Of a DNA stretch of 64,000 nt, positions 46,885 to 56,368 are shown one piece after another. Numbering within the stretch: the stretch's first letter is position 1; every line of letters begins with the position of its first letter. Below the pieces are notes generated by a model. The model was given only the letters and a program-made list of their open reading frames with translations. It made no database searches and was not told where the DNA came from. A program made the position numbers and the translations under genes. The stretch comes from Roseibium aggregatum (lineage in GTDB: Bacteria > Pseudomonadota > Alphaproteobacteria > Rhizobiales > Stappiaceae): positions 207,907-271,906 of the forward strand of contig NZ_JABFCZ010000002.1 of assembly GCF_014692675.1 (NCBI RefSeq). Reading direction: 5' to 3'.

Positions 46885-47805
46885 TTACCATTCGGCCTTT
46901 GCGGCGCTTTCCTTCAGACGGATCAGGGCGGCGAGCGCCTTGTTGATCGGGGCGTGGACGTCGTAGGCGGTCGCCTCCCGTTCCACCATACCGCAGAGCG
47001 CCTCGATTTCCGTCGGCCGTCCGGCCTCCACATCCTGCAGCATGGACGGCTTGTGCGGCTTGTGATGGGCCAGCGCCTCGTCGATCTTGGCGTGGACCGC
47101 GTCCATCATTGCCGCAATGCCCTTGGCGTTGGCCACGTCGACGACTTCATCGGCCGCGGCCTTGGCGAGAACGACGGCGCTGGGTTCGTTGGCGATATCG
47201 CCGACACGGGCGCCGCAGAGCGCGCTGATGGTGTTGAGCGCGCAATTGAAGGCGGCTTTCTGCCAGATGACCACGTCCGCCTGATCATCCAGGACGAAAT
47301 GCACCGGTGCCATCAGCTCGGCCAGTTTCTCCGCGAACGGGCGGCCCCGGGATGTCACGGCCTTGAAGGTCGTCGCCATGCCCGCATGCGTGGATGCATG
47401 GCCCGGACCTTTCAGGTCTGCCGGGATCATGGTTGAACCTTCCAGGATATTGTCGTCCGGCACGTATTCGGCGACCCGGTCTGCATTGCCGAGACCGTTC
47501 TGGATGGTCAGCACATGGGCGCCGCCGGTGATCAGCCGTTCCACCGATTGCAGCGCCGTGGCTGTGTGCATCGTCTTGGTCAAGAGGATGATGAGGTCGG
47601 CATGGCCGGTGTAGTCTTCCGGCCGCATCGCCGGAATTTTCCAGGTGTTGCTTTCCTCGTCCAGATCCAGGCGCAGGCCGGTTTCGTTGATGGCGTCGAT
47701 ATGGGCCTGGTTCACGTCCAGAAGCGTGACGGGAATATCCGCGCGCGCCATCAGGCCTCCCAGAACCGAGCCGAGTGCGCCTGCGCCGAGTATGACGATA
47801 TCCAT
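46885..47805 (-). CDS. panE: 2-dehydropantoate 2-reductase family (ApbA/PanE)
   Basis: The 306-residue protein has an N-terminal NADP-binding domain (VILGAGALGSVLGGLMARA) and the ApbA C-terminal domain (WQKAAFNCALNTISALCGA, with the Lys of WQKA, and KPSMLQDVEAGRPTEIEALCG). It may reduce ketopantoate to pantoate in pantothenate synthesis. The family also includes ketoacid reductases of other specificity, so the symbol is a family assignment. GGGAG precedes ATG 47805. Convergent with fghA with only six bases between stops. Confidence 0.85.
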   Translation of the reverse strand: MDIVILGAGALGSVLGGLMARADIPVTLLDVNQAHIDAINETGLRLDLDEESNTWKIPAMRPEDYTGHADLIILLTKTMHTATALQSVERLITGGAHVLTIQNGLGNADRVAEYVPDDNILEGSTMIPADLKGPGHASTHAGMATTFKAVTSRGRPFAEKLAELMAPVHFVLDDQADVVIWQKAAFNCALNTISALCGARVGDIANEPSAVVLAKAAADEVVDVANAKGIAAMMDAVHAKIDEALAHHKPHKPSMLQDVEAGRPTEIEALCGMVEREATAYDVHAPINKALAALIRLKESAAKAEW

Positions 47806-47939
47806 GCCGCTGATCTCCCGAATGCCGATGGCCTTATGTACAAGGACTTCTGTACAGGCCGCTTCGGAATTTTGCCAAGGGGAGGTTGCGAAATAGTGAG
47901 GGATATCGGTTTGGTGGCGCCCGATGCTCTAGGCCGGTC

Positions 47940-48887
47940 TCAGGCTGCCTTGCCCGTCGGCAGACGCAGCTCCGCAAGCATGTACCACTGCCGGATGTTT
48001 TCAAGCACCAGAGGCTCGAATATCCCGTTGAATTTCAAGATGGTATCGGGCACGGGATAGGGCGTTTCCGGAGCCGGCCGTTTAGGAACAGGCGGCAGGA
48101 TGTGGAGCCGAAAACGGGCGCCTTTTTCCCGGGTCAGATAGACCGGAACCAGGGTTCCGCCCGAAGCGTTGGCAAGCTTGATCGCGACGACCGCGTTGCC
48201 CCTGTCCGGGGCCTTGCGCCCGAACAGGGGCAGGTGAACCTGGTCGTCCCGCACTTCGTCGATGAAGATCGTCATCGAGGCGGCGCCGCCGCCGGTGAGC
48301 AGCCGGTGCAGGCGATAGGCGCTGCGCTGGCCGGGAGGAAACAGATACTGGTTCCGCCGCTTGCGGGAATTGTAGACGATCCGGTTGGTGAACCGGTTCG
48401 GTTCCGGCTGGAACGGGCCGATGTTCGGCGGGGCAAGCTCCAGTTGGACGGCAGCGAAGATCGCTTCCCAGGTTGCCAGGTGCATGGAGACGAAGATCAG
48501 CGGTCCGCCCGACGCAGGCGCGGCGTGAAGGATTTCCATTCCTTCGATCGTGATCCGGCCTTCGGGCACGAAGCGGTTGACGGAGGAAAATTCGGCGATG
48601 GTCCGGCCGATGTTGCGCCACCAGGCCTTCAGGCTGGCATCGTGGTGCATTTCCGTATCGCACAGGTCGGGTGCGAGTGTTTTCAGGTTCCGGGCAATGC
48701 GCCGGGCGAACTTCCGGTCCCTGTAGCGCCAACAGGCGAGAGGGCTGAGCACGGCGCCGATGCCCGACGTTACCTCGCAGGGCGTAAACCGCAGAAGTTC
48801 GTGGAAGATCCGGTTGACGCTTCCCTGGAGCGGGTGGCGCAGCCAATGGCGACGCGCGGCGACTGGGAGAGAAGGTACCAGGTCCAT
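47940..48887 (-). CDS. Lipid A-type (LpxL/HtrB-like) acyltransferase, 5' end chimeric with P450 remnant
   Basis: The frame has the lysophospholipid/lipid A acyltransferase pattern: SMHLATWEAIF (the HxxxxE catalytic pair), IGPFQPEPNRFTNRIV, DEVRDDQVHLPLFGRKAP, and IKLANASGGTLVPVYL. RFTPCEVTSGIGAVLSP and DRKFARRIARNLKTLAP look like a genuine family N-terminus. However, the first ~14 residues from the only available upstream ATG are encoded out of frame within the P450 gene, so the native start may be lost. It probably acylates a lipid at the inner membrane; donor and acceptor unknown. Whether it is expressed is uncertain. Confidence 0.75.
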   Translation of the reverse strand: MDLVPSLPVAARRHWLRHPLQGSVNRIFHELLRFTPCEVTSGIGAVLSPLACWRYRDRKFARRIARNLKTLAPDLCDTEMHHDASLKAWWRNIGRTIAEFSSVNRFVPEGRITIEGMEILHAAPASGGPLIFVSMHLATWEAIFAAVQLELAPPNIGPFQPEPNRFTNRIVYNSRKRRNQYLFPPGQRSAYRLHRLLTGGGAASMTIFIDEVRDDQVHLPLFGRKAPDRGNAVVAIKLANASGGTLVPVYLTREKGARFRLHILPPVPKRPAPETPYPVPDTILKFNGIFEPLVLENIRQWYMLAELRLPTGKAA

Positions 48888-49750
48888 GCCAGCGTGTTGG
48901 CCGTGGTTTCGTGGCCGGCCATGAAGATCACCGCCGCCTCGTTGCGGATTGCATCCCGCGACAGGGGATTGCCGTCCTCGTCGCGGGCCTCCAGCAGCCC
49001 GCCGATGACCGAGGCTTCACCGGCTTCCTTCTGGGCCTGGTAGCTGTCGATGATTTCATCGAGGACGCTCAGGATGCGCTCCTTGGACTTCCTGATCGCG
49101 TTGCCCCGGAAACGCGGCAGCCATTCGGGCAGCCCGAACATGGAGATCATGTCGACCTGGTCGATGTATTTCTGGTAGTCGGAAAAGCCCTGGACCACCT
49201 CGCTGGCGTAGTTCTTGCCGAGCTGGCGGCCGAAGATCGTCCGGCAGATGATTTCCGCCGTCAGGTGCGCCATCTCCGCCAGCGCGTCGATTTGCGCGCC
49301 GTTTTCCAGAGCAGCCCATTCGGCGCGTTTTTCCACGATCGTGTCGACCATGATCGGGGCAAAGCCCGGCACGCGTGACCCATGGATGATCGGAGCGACC
49401 ACCTTGCGCCGCTTCGCCCAGGTTTCGGTATCGCTGACGAACAGACCGTCGCCCAGGAGCGGCTCCAGCGCGTGACGCATTTGCGGGCTCTTGCGCTGCA
49501 AGGTCTCGTGATTGGCCTGGAAGGCTTCGCGAACCACGTCCGGACGGTTGCAGACGACGAGTTCTCGGGTGAAGACCTTGCGGCTTCTCAGCCGGCCGCG
49601 GAAATCCTCCACGCCCCAGATGGCAAGGAAATTCTTCTTCGCCATGCCGATCAGCTTCCACACCGGAGGCATGGTTTCAAACCGGAACGGGTAGGGCGGT
49701 ATGAAGTCTTCCGGAAGGACCTTTTCGTTCACGGGATCGGCGATGGTCAC
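48770..49750 (-). pseudogene. Cytochrome P450 truncated at the I helix
   Basis: From GTG 49750 the frame gives a normal P450 N-terminal two thirds, with AKRRKVVAPIIHGSRVPGFA (C helix region) and the oxygen-binding I helix AAVIFMAGHETTANTLAWTW. After LSQSPRVA the similarity ends. The remaining residues are a short out-of-frame tail ending at 48770, and the ExxR motif and the heme-ligand cysteine loop (about 130 residues) are missing. It cannot bind heme normally. The tail lies within the coding region of the acyltransferase in another frame, so a deletion seems to have joined the two genes near 48845. GTG start has AAAGGAAA upstream. Confidence 0.82.
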
Positions 49751-49799
49751 ACCCGTTTCCTTTTCATGCAGACGATCTTCGATTTTGCCGATCCTTGAC

Positions 49800-50201
49800 C
49801 TATCTGGAACGAATGCGCAAGGCCGCGAGAATGACCGCCGCCCAGCCGATGATCACCAGCATCCCGCCGGTGGGGGCGGACATGGGGAACAGGCGCCGGT
49901 CCGCGAAGGCGCGGATGACAAGATCGCCGCAGAAAAGTGCGAGCCCTGCGACCATCAGGATCAGGGCATAACCCAGAAACGGCGATTGGCGGGTCTGGCT
50001 GATCGCACCGATCGCCAGGATCGCAGGCGCATGGAACAGGAGCATCTGGGCCGCCGTTTCCACAAGACCGCTCGTATCCACATGCGCGGACATGGCCAGG
50101 AGCATGACGCCCGCCGCTCCGGCGATTCCGCCGAGGATCAGACAGGCGCGCAGCAGGGCGGAGGTCGGTTCGCCCGGCGCGGGGATCATTCTGTGACTCA
50201 T
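49800..50201 (-). CDS. DUF423-like small membrane protein
   Basis: A 133-residue protein with four predicted helices (LLRACLILGGIAGAAGVMLL, AAQMLLFHAPAILAIGAI, LGYALILMVAGLALFCGDL and MLVIIGWAAVILAAL). The size, AAQMLLFHA and FCGDL segments and the ending fit the DUF423 family; function unknown. The frame extends 33 codons upstream, but ATG 50201 gives family length. It lies immediately after the M3 peptidase gene on the same strand. Confidence 0.75.
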   Translation of the reverse strand: MSHRMIPAPGEPTSALLRACLILGGIAGAAGVMLLAMSAHVDTSGLVETAAQMLLFHAPAILAIGAISQTRQSPFLGYALILMVAGLALFCGDLVIRAFADRRLFPMSAPTGGMLVIIGWAAVILAALRIRSR

Positions 50202-50262
50202 CTTGCCAGGTCCGGTCTGTGTCGGCGAAACAGGCGGGGAGGTTCGGTGCCTGTATCCCGTA

Positions 50263-52308
50263 TCATGCCGCGGCAAGTCCCCGTTTTTCAAGCAGCGCAT
50301 CGATCTTCGGTGCGCGGCCCCGGAAAGCCTTGTAGGTTTCTTCCGGGTCGGGGCGTCCGCCGGCGGAATAAATATGGGTTAAGAGGCGTTCCGCCGTTTC
50401 CTTGTGGAAAATGTCGCCGGCCTCTTCGAAGGCGCCGAAGGCATCCGCGTCCATGACCTCCGACCACATGTAGCTGTAGTAGCCGGCGGAGTAGCCGTCC
50501 CCGGCAAAGGCGTGGGCGAAATGCGGCACACGGTGGCGCATGGTGATGGCGTCCGGCATGCCGATCTTTTCCAGCGCTTGTCTTTCGTAGGCGGTCACAT
50601 CGAGATCGTCCGCGTCGGTCAGGAGATGCATCTCCAGATCGACCAGGGCACAGGCAGTGTACTCGACCGTGGCGAAGCCCTGATTGAAGTTTTCCGCCGC
50701 CAGCAGCTTGTCGAGCAGGTCCTTGGGCATCGGCTCCCCGGTCCGGTAGTGGACCGCGTAGCGCGACAGCACTTCCGGCCGCGACAGCCAGTGTTCATAG
50801 AGCTGGGAGGGAAGCTCCACGAAATCCCGGGCGACACTGGTGCCGGAGATGACCGGATAGGTCACGTTAGAAAGAAGTCCGTGCAGGGCATGGCCGAACT
50901 CGTGGAACAGGGTGTTGGCGTCGTCGAAGGTCAGCAGGGTGGCTTCGCCCGGCGCGCCTTTGGAAAAGTTCATCACGTTGACGATGATCGGCGAGACGTC
51001 GCCCTTCAGCCTGTGCTGGGAGCGGAAGGCACTCATCCAGGCGCCGGAGCGTTTGGAGGAGCGTGCGAAATAGTCGCCCAGGAACAGGCCGACATGCTTG
51101 CCGTCCCGGTCAGTCACCTCGAAGACACGCACGTCCGGATGATAGGCGGGCAGGCCTTGTCTTTCCTCGAAATTGAGGCCGAACAGGCGGTGCGCCGTGT
51201 CGAAGGCGGCGGCAATCACGCGGTCGAGCTGCAGGTAAGGCTTGATTTCCGCTTCATCCAGGTCGTGCTCCGCCTTGCGGACCTTTTCCGAATAGTAGCG
51301 CCAGTCCCAGGGAGCGATCTTGAAGTTGCCGCCTTCGGAACGGGCCATATCGGCGAGTTTGGCTTCTTCTTCGGCAGCGCGTTTGACCGCCGGTGTCCAC
51401 ACCTTCATCAGAAGATCGCGGACGGCTTCCGGGGTCTTGGCCATGGTGTCGTCGAGCTTGAAGTCGGCGAAGGTGTCGAAGCCGAGCAGCTTTGCCTTTT
51501 CCGCCCGTAGCCGGATGGTTTCGGAAACGATCTCGCGGTTGTCGGTTTCGCCGCCGTTTTCGCCGCGCGCACTCCAGGCCTTGAAGGCTTCCTCGCGCAA
51601 GGCGCGGTTGGAGGAAAACTGCAGGAACGGTTCGATGGAGGAGCGGGACAGCGTGATCACATGCTTGCCGTCCAGGCCGCGTTCGCGGGCCGCTTCTGCG
51701 GCGGCAGCCAGCAGGAAATCGGGAAGGCCGGCCCGGTCTTCCTCCGTTTCAAGCACGAGCTGATAGTCGGCTTCGTCGTTCAGCACGTTCTGGGCAAAGC
51801 CGGTGCCGAGCGTTGCCAGGCGCTGGGAGATTTCCGCCATGCGTGCCTTGCCGTCCGGTGCCAGTCCCGCACCGGCGCGCTGGAACATCTTGTGGTAGCG
51901 TTCCAGGACCCGGGCTTCTTCCTCATTCAGGCCGAGGCTATCCTTCCTGTCCCAAAGCGCGGCGATGCGCTCATAAAGCGCACCGTTCAACAGGGTTTCG
52001 GAGGAATGTTTTGCAAGCTTCGGCGCGATATCGCGTTCGATCGCCTGAAGGTCCGGATTGGTGTGGGCCCCGGTCAGGTTGAAGAAGGTTCTTGCCGTCC
52101 GGGTCAGGCTTTCGCCGGCCTTTTCCAGCGCCACGATCGTGTTCTCGAACGTGGGCTCTTCCCGCTGATCTGCGATCGCATCCACTTCCGCGCGGCCTTC
52201 GGCCATGGCCTTCTCAAAGGCATCCGTAAAATGCTCCGGTCTGATGTCGGCGAACGGCGGCAGTTCGAAGGGCGTTGTCCAGTCGGATAGAAGCGGATTT
52301 TGCGGCAT
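50263..52308 (-). CDS. M3 family oligopeptidase
   Basis: The 681-residue zinc peptidase has HEFGHALHGLLS (His469, Glu470, His473) with a third ligand glutamate in VELPSQLYEH, and the usual alpha-helical N-terminus. The SSNRALREEAFKAWSARG segment fits the Dcp/PrlC oligopeptidase group. It degrades short peptides in the cytoplasm; no signal peptide is present. AGGAA precedes ATG 52308, which is preferred to an upstream start 59 codons earlier. Confidence 0.95.
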   Translation of the reverse strand: MPQNPLLSDWTTPFELPPFADIRPEHFTDAFEKAMAEGRAEVDAIADQREEPTFENTIVALEKAGESLTRTARTFFNLTGAHTNPDLQAIERDIAPKLAKHSSETLLNGALYERIAALWDRKDSLGLNEEEARVLERYHKMFQRAGAGLAPDGKARMAEISQRLATLGTGFAQNVLNDEADYQLVLETEEDRAGLPDFLLAAAAEAARERGLDGKHVITLSRSSIEPFLQFSSNRALREEAFKAWSARGENGGETDNREIVSETIRLRAEKAKLLGFDTFADFKLDDTMAKTPEAVRDLLMKVWTPAVKRAAEEEAKLADMARSEGGNFKIAPWDWRYYSEKVRKAEHDLDEAEIKPYLQLDRVIAAAFDTAHRLFGLNFEERQGLPAYHPDVRVFEVTDRDGKHVGLFLGDYFARSSKRSGAWMSAFRSQHRLKGDVSPIIVNVMNFSKGAPGEATLLTFDDANTLFHEFGHALHGLLSNVTYPVISGTSVARDFVELPSQLYEHWLSRPEVLSRYAVHYRTGEPMPKDLLDKLLAAENFNQGFATVEYTACALVDLEMHLLTDADDLDVTAYERQALEKIGMPDAITMRHRVPHFAHAFAGDGYSAGYYSYMWSEVMDADAFGAFEEAGDIFHKETAERLLTHIYSAGGRPDPEETYKAFRGRAPKIDALLEKRGLAAA

Positions 52309-52414
52309 GGAAGTTCCTGTTTGGGACGAAAGGAAAACAGACTTGATGTCATATGGGGTTGGACCGGCAGCCGTCAAAGCGAAGCTTGCCGGCTGCGGCA
52401 CAATTTCCCGCTTT

Positions 52415-52822
52415 TCATAAGCTGGCTGAACCGAACACCACGTCATGCATGATCCGCCCCGGCAGCAGCGTGAACAGGCCGGCAAGGATCAGGGCAAAAA
52501 AGTATAGCGCGCGCATGGCGCGTTTGTGGGTCTGAATGCGTCCGGCTCTGGCGGCGAAAACCGCAAGCGGCACCGTCACCAGGGTCAGGACCGACAGGAG
52601 ATGGATCGGGCTCCAGTCGCCGATCAGGCGGATCTGGTGGATCCAGAAGCTTGCAGCGGCGACCCAGAGCATCAGGGCGACCCAAAGATAGCCGATGATC
52701 CGATGTGGGACGGTTCCTTTGGGCGCTAGCATCTGGATCGTACCGAGCACGAAGGCGCTCAGCGCGGCGAGGGCGTGGGAGGAGATGATGACGCCTGCAT
52801 CGAACAGGGGAGCGAGTGTCAT
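52415..52822 (-). CDS. DUF2306 membrane protein
   Basis: A 135-residue protein with four predicted helices, and the HRIIGYLWVALML and IHLLSVLTLVTVPLAVF segments with THKRAMRALYFFALILAGLFTLLPGR typical of DUF2306. Histidines in helices (HALAAL, HRIIGY, HLLS) suggest possible heme or metal binding, but the family is uncharacterised. It starts six bases after the PPOX flavoprotein stop, so the two are likely cotranscribed. Confidence 0.8.
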   Translation of the reverse strand: MTLAPLFDAGVIISSHALAALSAFVLGTIQMLAPKGTVPHRIIGYLWVALMLWVAAASFWIHQIRLIGDWSPIHLLSVLTLVTVPLAVFAARAGRIQTHKRAMRALYFFALILAGLFTLLPGRIMHDVVFGSASL

Positions 52823-52828
52823 CAACGC

Positions 52829-53443
52829 TTACCACATCGTCTTTGCGGCGCGTTCGGGCCATTCCCGGTCGTAAGCCTCGCCGCCGGTTTCGCCGTTCGT
52901 CATGTCGGCCAGGATCTGGCCCGGGGTCGGCAGGGACGCGGGATTGATCTGCGCTGCCTGATCCCACAGCCCGGCGCGAAGGACCGCGCGGGCACACTGG
53001 AAATAGAGTTCCCGGATGGTGATGCGGATGATGCAGCGGGGCTCCTTGCCCTTGACGGCGAAACGCTGCAGCAACGCCGGATCGACGGTGAGTTCCGCTT
53101 CGCCGTTGATCCTGAGGGTGCTGCCGGAACTCGGGATCAGCATCATCAGCGCCACCCTGGGGTCGCGGACGATATTGCGCAGGGAATCGATCCGGTTGTT
53201 GCCGCGCCGGTCGGGAATGAGCAGTGTTTTTTCGTCATCCACATAGACGCAGGTGCCCGGGTCGCCGCGCGGCGAGCAATCCAGCCCTTCCGGCCCTGCC
53301 GTTGCCAGGGCGCAGAACGGAGAGGCAGCGATCATCTGCCGGTAGAGGGGGGTGACCCGGTCCGCGACCTTGACGATGGAGGCGGCGACCGGAACGCCGT
53401 AGATGCGTTCGAGCGCTTCGATGGAGGTGATTTTGTCGGTCAT
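52829..53443 (-). CDS. FMN-binding PPOX-fold protein (MSMEG_1061-type)
   Basis: A 204-residue split-barrel flavoprotein with FCALATAGPEGLDCSPRGDPG, LLIPDRRGNNRIDSLRNIV and VALMMLIPSSGSTLRINGEA. These are the core motifs of the DR2398/MSMEG_1061 pyridoxamine-phosphate-oxidase-like subgroup. It probably binds FMN and acts as an oxidoreductase of unknown substrate. First gene of a pair with DUF2306; divergent from the ABC operon. Confidence 0.88.
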   Translation of the reverse strand: MTDKITSIEALERIYGVPVAASIVKVADRVTPLYRQMIAASPFCALATAGPEGLDCSPRGDPGTCVYVDDEKTLLIPDRRGNNRIDSLRNIVRDPRVALMMLIPSSGSTLRINGEAELTVDPALLQRFAVKGKEPRCIIRITIRELYFQCARAVLRAGLWDQAAQINPASLPTPGQILADMTNGETGGEAYDREWPERAAKTMW

Positions 53444-53614
53444 GAAAGACTTCCTGCCGTCCGGCGTTCGATTAAATTTACCACAAGAGGCTTTTTCGCT
53501 TTTGACTTTCGACTAATCCGCGAAACGTTTTTCTTAGCCGCCTATCCGACCGAAATTCTTTTCGCGCTGCGGCAATATTTTTATTAAGCTCATGTTATTT
53601 TGGATGGAAATTGT

Positions 53615-53632
53615 ATTTGCATTGCAGCAAAT
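53615..53632. promoter_or_regulatory. 6-6-6 dyad in the liv-type leader
   Basis: ATTTGC-ATTGCA-GCAAAT is a perfect inverted repeat 244-261 bases upstream of the binding-protein start. Size suits a dimeric repressor. Confidence 0.4.
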
Positions 53633-53818
53633 CGACGGGGACGAATCTTTTTACCTCGTTCCTCACGGGAATCGAACCTCTTTATTTTCACGTATACCGC
53701 GTCGATAGTCGTATTGCCCGCAGGCTGCACGTGTTTTTACAGTCGGGCCAGCTTGCGTGTCCTTTGGCCATGGATCCGGGAAACCGGTTGGGAAAAGTCA
53801 TCGGACATGCTCGCGGAC

Positions 53819-53834
53819 CGCGGAATATTCCGCG
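53819..53834. promoter_or_regulatory. 16-bp perfect palindrome upstream of the liv-type binding protein
   Basis: CGCGGAATATTCCGCG is an uninterrupted 16-bp palindrome ending 41 bases before the start codon. It could be an operator close to the promoter or a leader hairpin. Confidence 0.45.
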
Positions 53835-53875
53835 TATATTCGTCCAGGCTTTTCGGGCCTTTCTGGGAGGAAAGT

Positions 53876-55228
53876 ATGACCCTTATTCACAAACCCCTTA
53901 ACCGCCGTTCGATTCTGAAGGCAGGCACGGCTGGCGGTGTTGCGCTCGCAACGCCGACCATCTTTACCAGCTCCGCCTGGTCTGCCCCTTATCTGAACGA
54001 ACCGACCGGTGCTGAAGTCACCCTCGGCTTCAACGTGCCGCAGACCGGCGCCTATGCCGACGAAGGCGCCGACGAACTGCGCGCCTACCAGCTTGCCGTC
54101 AAGCACCTCAACGGTGAAGGCGACGGCGGGATGCTGAATACCTTCTCGTCCAAGGCCCTCGGCGGCAATGGCGTCAACGGCAAGAAGGTCGCTTTCGTGA
54201 CCGGTGACACGCAGACCAAGTCCGACGCGGCTCGTGCATCCGCCAAGCGCATGATCGAAAAGGACGGCGCCATCATGATCACCGGCGGTTCGTCCTCCGG
54301 CGTGGCCATTGCCGTTCAGTCGCTCTGCCAGGAAGCCGGCGTCATCTTCATGGCCGGTCTGACCCACTCCAACGACACCACCGGCAAGGACCGCCGTGCC
54401 AACGGTTTCCGTCACTTCTTCAACACCGAAATGACGGGCGCTGCGCTCGCTCCGGTGCTCAAGAACGCCATGGGCACCGACCGTAAGGCCTATCACCTGA
54501 CCGCCGACTACACCTGGGGCTGGTCGCAGGAAGGCTCGATCAAGAAGTACACCGAAGCACTCGGCTGGGATACGGTCGCTGCCGTCCGCACCCCGCTCGG
54601 CGCCGGCGACTTCTCGCAGTACCTGACCCCGGTCCTGAACTCCGGAGCGGACGTGCTGATCCTGAACCACTACGGCAAGGACATGGTGAACTCCCTGACC
54701 CAGGCCGTTCAGTTCGGTCTGCGCGACAAGATGGTCAACGGCAAGAAGTTCGAAATCGTCGTGCCGCTGTTCTCGCGTCTGATGGCACAGGGCGCCGGCG
54801 ATGCCATCAAGGGCATCTTCGGTTCCACCAACTGGCACTGGTCGCTGCAGGACGAAGGCTCCAAGGCATTCGTCAAGTCCTTCGGTCAGGAATACGGCTT
54901 CCCGCCGAGCCAGGCTGCCCAGACCTGCTATGCGCAGACGATCCTCTACGCCGACGCTGCTCAGCGTGCCGGAACCTTCGAGCCGTGCGCTGTTGCCGCC
55001 GCCCTCGAAGGCTACGATTTCGACGGCCTGGGCAATGGTCCGACCCACTACCGTGCGGCCGACCACCAGTGCTTCAAGGATGTTCTGGTCGTGAAGGGTA
55101 AGGAAAACCCGAGCTCGCAGTTCGACCTTCTCGAAGTCGTTGAAATCACCCCGCGCGCCCAGGTCGAGTACGCACCCGACATGGAAGATGTGAAGGGTGA
55201 TCTCGGTACCTGTAACAACGGTGCCTGA
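53876..55228 (+). CDS. Branched-chain-amino-acid-type ABC transporter, substrate-binding protein (Tat signal)
   Basis: A 450-residue Peripla_BP_6 protein. The N-terminus NRRSILKAGTAGG looks like a twin-arginine signal, so it is probably folded before export, unusual for this class but known. Core segments are VTLGFNVPQTGAYADEGADE, TGGSSSGVAIAVQSLCQEAG and NHYGKDMVNSLTQAVQFGL. The ligand may be an amino acid, amide or urea-like compound. ATG 53876 is fixed by GGGAGG five bases upstream. First gene of a five-gene operon; a hairpin follows its stop. Confidence 0.92.
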   Translation: MTLIHKPLNRRSILKAGTAGGVALATPTIFTSSAWSAPYLNEPTGAEVTLGFNVPQTGAYADEGADELRAYQLAVKHLNGEGDGGMLNTFSSKALGGNGVNGKKVAFVTGDTQTKSDAARASAKRMIEKDGAIMITGGSSSGVAIAVQSLCQEAGVIFMAGLTHSNDTTGKDRRANGFRHFFNTEMTGAALAPVLKNAMGTDRKAYHLTADYTWGWSQEGSIKKYTEALGWDTVAAVRTPLGAGDFSQYLTPVLNSGADVLILNHYGKDMVNSLTQAVQFGLRDKMVNGKKFEIVVPLFSRLMAQGAGDAIKGIFGSTNWHWSLQDEGSKAFVKSFGQEYGFPPSQAAQTCYAQTILYADAAQRAGTFEPCAVAAALEGYDFDGLGNGPTHYRAADHQCFKDVLVVKGKENPSSQFDLLEVVEITPRAQVEYAPDMEDVKGDLGTCNNGA

Positions 55229-55250
55229 TCGCGCTTTAGCGTAAAATCCT

Positions 55251-55278
55251 GACGGTCGCCCAGTCACGGGCGGCCGTC
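55251..55278 (+). terminator. Hairpin after the binding-protein gene
   Basis: GACGGTCGCCC-AGTCAC-GGGCGGCCGTC pairs fully with one T-G pair and is followed by TTTC only. It sits between the binding protein and the first permease, where a partial terminator or 3' stabilising stem typically raises binding-protein output. Confidence 0.6.
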
Positions 55279-55334
55279 TTTCGACCCGGGCGGAGCGCCC
55301 GCGGTATCAGGGGCAGAGATATCCGGCAATTGCG

Positions 55335-56363
55335 ATGGACGAAATCCTACTTCAATTCCTGAACGGTCTGGACAAGGGTGGCGCCTACGCGCTGATCGCT
55401 CTCGGCCTGACCCTCATCTTCGGCACACTGGGTGTCGTGAATTTCGCTCACGGCGCCCTGTTCATGCTCGGTGCATTCTGTGCCGTTTCCTTCAATTTGC
55501 TGCTGAGCCTTCAGAAGGTCACGGTCGATCCGACCAAGACCACGGCCTGGGGCACGCCGCTGGAGGTGCGCACACCTTACGTCGAGGCCTATCTCGGCGA
55601 CTTCGGGCACTGGATCCTGAATTACTCCGTGCCGGTATCGATCCTGCTGGCAATTCCGGTGATGCTGCTGATCGGCTTCGCCATGGAGCGCGGCCTGATC
55701 AAGCATTTCTACACCCGGCCGCACGCCGACCAGATCCTGGTCACCTTCGGCCTTGCCATCGTTCTGCAGGAAATCGTGAAGTCGATCTACGGCGCCAATC
55801 CGATCCCGCAGGTCGCTCCCGATGTGGTCAGCGGCGCGGCCGATATCGGCGCCATGCTCGGCCTTGGCGCCGGCGTGATCGTCTATCCCTGGTGGCGAAT
55901 GGTGTATCTGCTGTTCTCCCTTGTGGTCATCGCCATCGTTTTCGCCTTCCTCCAGTTCACAACCTTCGGCATGGTGGTCCGGGCCGGCATGGCGGACCGT
56001 GAAACGGTCGGACTGCTCGGTATCAATATCGAACGCCGGTTCACGATCGTTTTCGCCATCGCCGCCGTCGTCGCCGGGCTTGCGGGTGTCATGTACACGC
56101 CGATCCTGCCGCCGGACTATCACATGGGCATGGACTTCCTGGTGCTGTCCTTCGTGGTGGTTGTCGTCGGAGGCATGGGCTCGCTTACCGGAGCGGTGTC
56201 CGCAGGTTTTCTGCTCGGCATCCTGCAGTCGTTTGCCTCCATGAACGAGGTCAAGGCGATTTTCCCGGGTATCGACCAGATCATCATCTATCTCGTGGCC
56301 GTGGTCATCCTGCTTGTGCGTCCGCGCGGGCTGATGGGCCGTAAGGGCGTCATGGAGAACTGA
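55335..56363 (+). CDS. livH: ABC transporter permease, LivH type
   Basis: The 342-residue inner-membrane protein has [20 protein letters not shown] and [13 protein letters not shown] at the start and the conserved [18 protein letters not shown] loop with [14 protein letters not shown] near the end. About eight or nine helices. An insert ([20 protein letters not shown]) around residue 60-80 is longer than in E. coli LivH. Six bases separate it from livM. Confidence 0.93.
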   Translation: MDEILLQFLNGLDKGGAYALIALGLTLIFGTLGVVNFAHGALFMLGAFCAVSFNLLLSLQKVTVDPTKTTAWGTPLEVRTPYVEAYLGDFGHWILNYSVPVSILLAIPVMLLIGFAMERGLIKHFYTRPHADQILVTFGLAIVLQEIVKSIYGANPIPQVAPDVVSGAADIGAMLGLGAGVIVYPWWRMVYLLFSLVVIAIVFAFLQFTTFGMVVRAGMADRETVGLLGINIERRFTIVFAIAAVVAGLAGVMYTPILPPDYHMGMDFLVLSFVVVVVGGMGSLTGAVSAGFLLGILQSFASMNEVKAIFPGIDQIIIYLVAVVILLVRPRGLMGRKGVMEN

Positions 56364-56368
56364 GAACA

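Larger units (their letters stand above)
53444..53875. other. 432-base AT-rich leader/divergent region before the liv-type operon
   Basis: No convincing gene is seen. The stretch is noticeably richer in A and T than its neighbours and contains two dyads, at 53615-53632 and 53819-53834, listed separately. The frame of the binding protein stays open to 53600, but that extension has no RBS and no sensible protein character. Promoters for both divergent operons should lie here. Confidence 0.6.

Noticed and set aside
53600..53875. N-terminal extension of the liv-type binding protein
   Set aside because: The Tat signal starts at ATG 53876 with a strong ribosome site; the upstream part is leader sequence with operator-like dyads.
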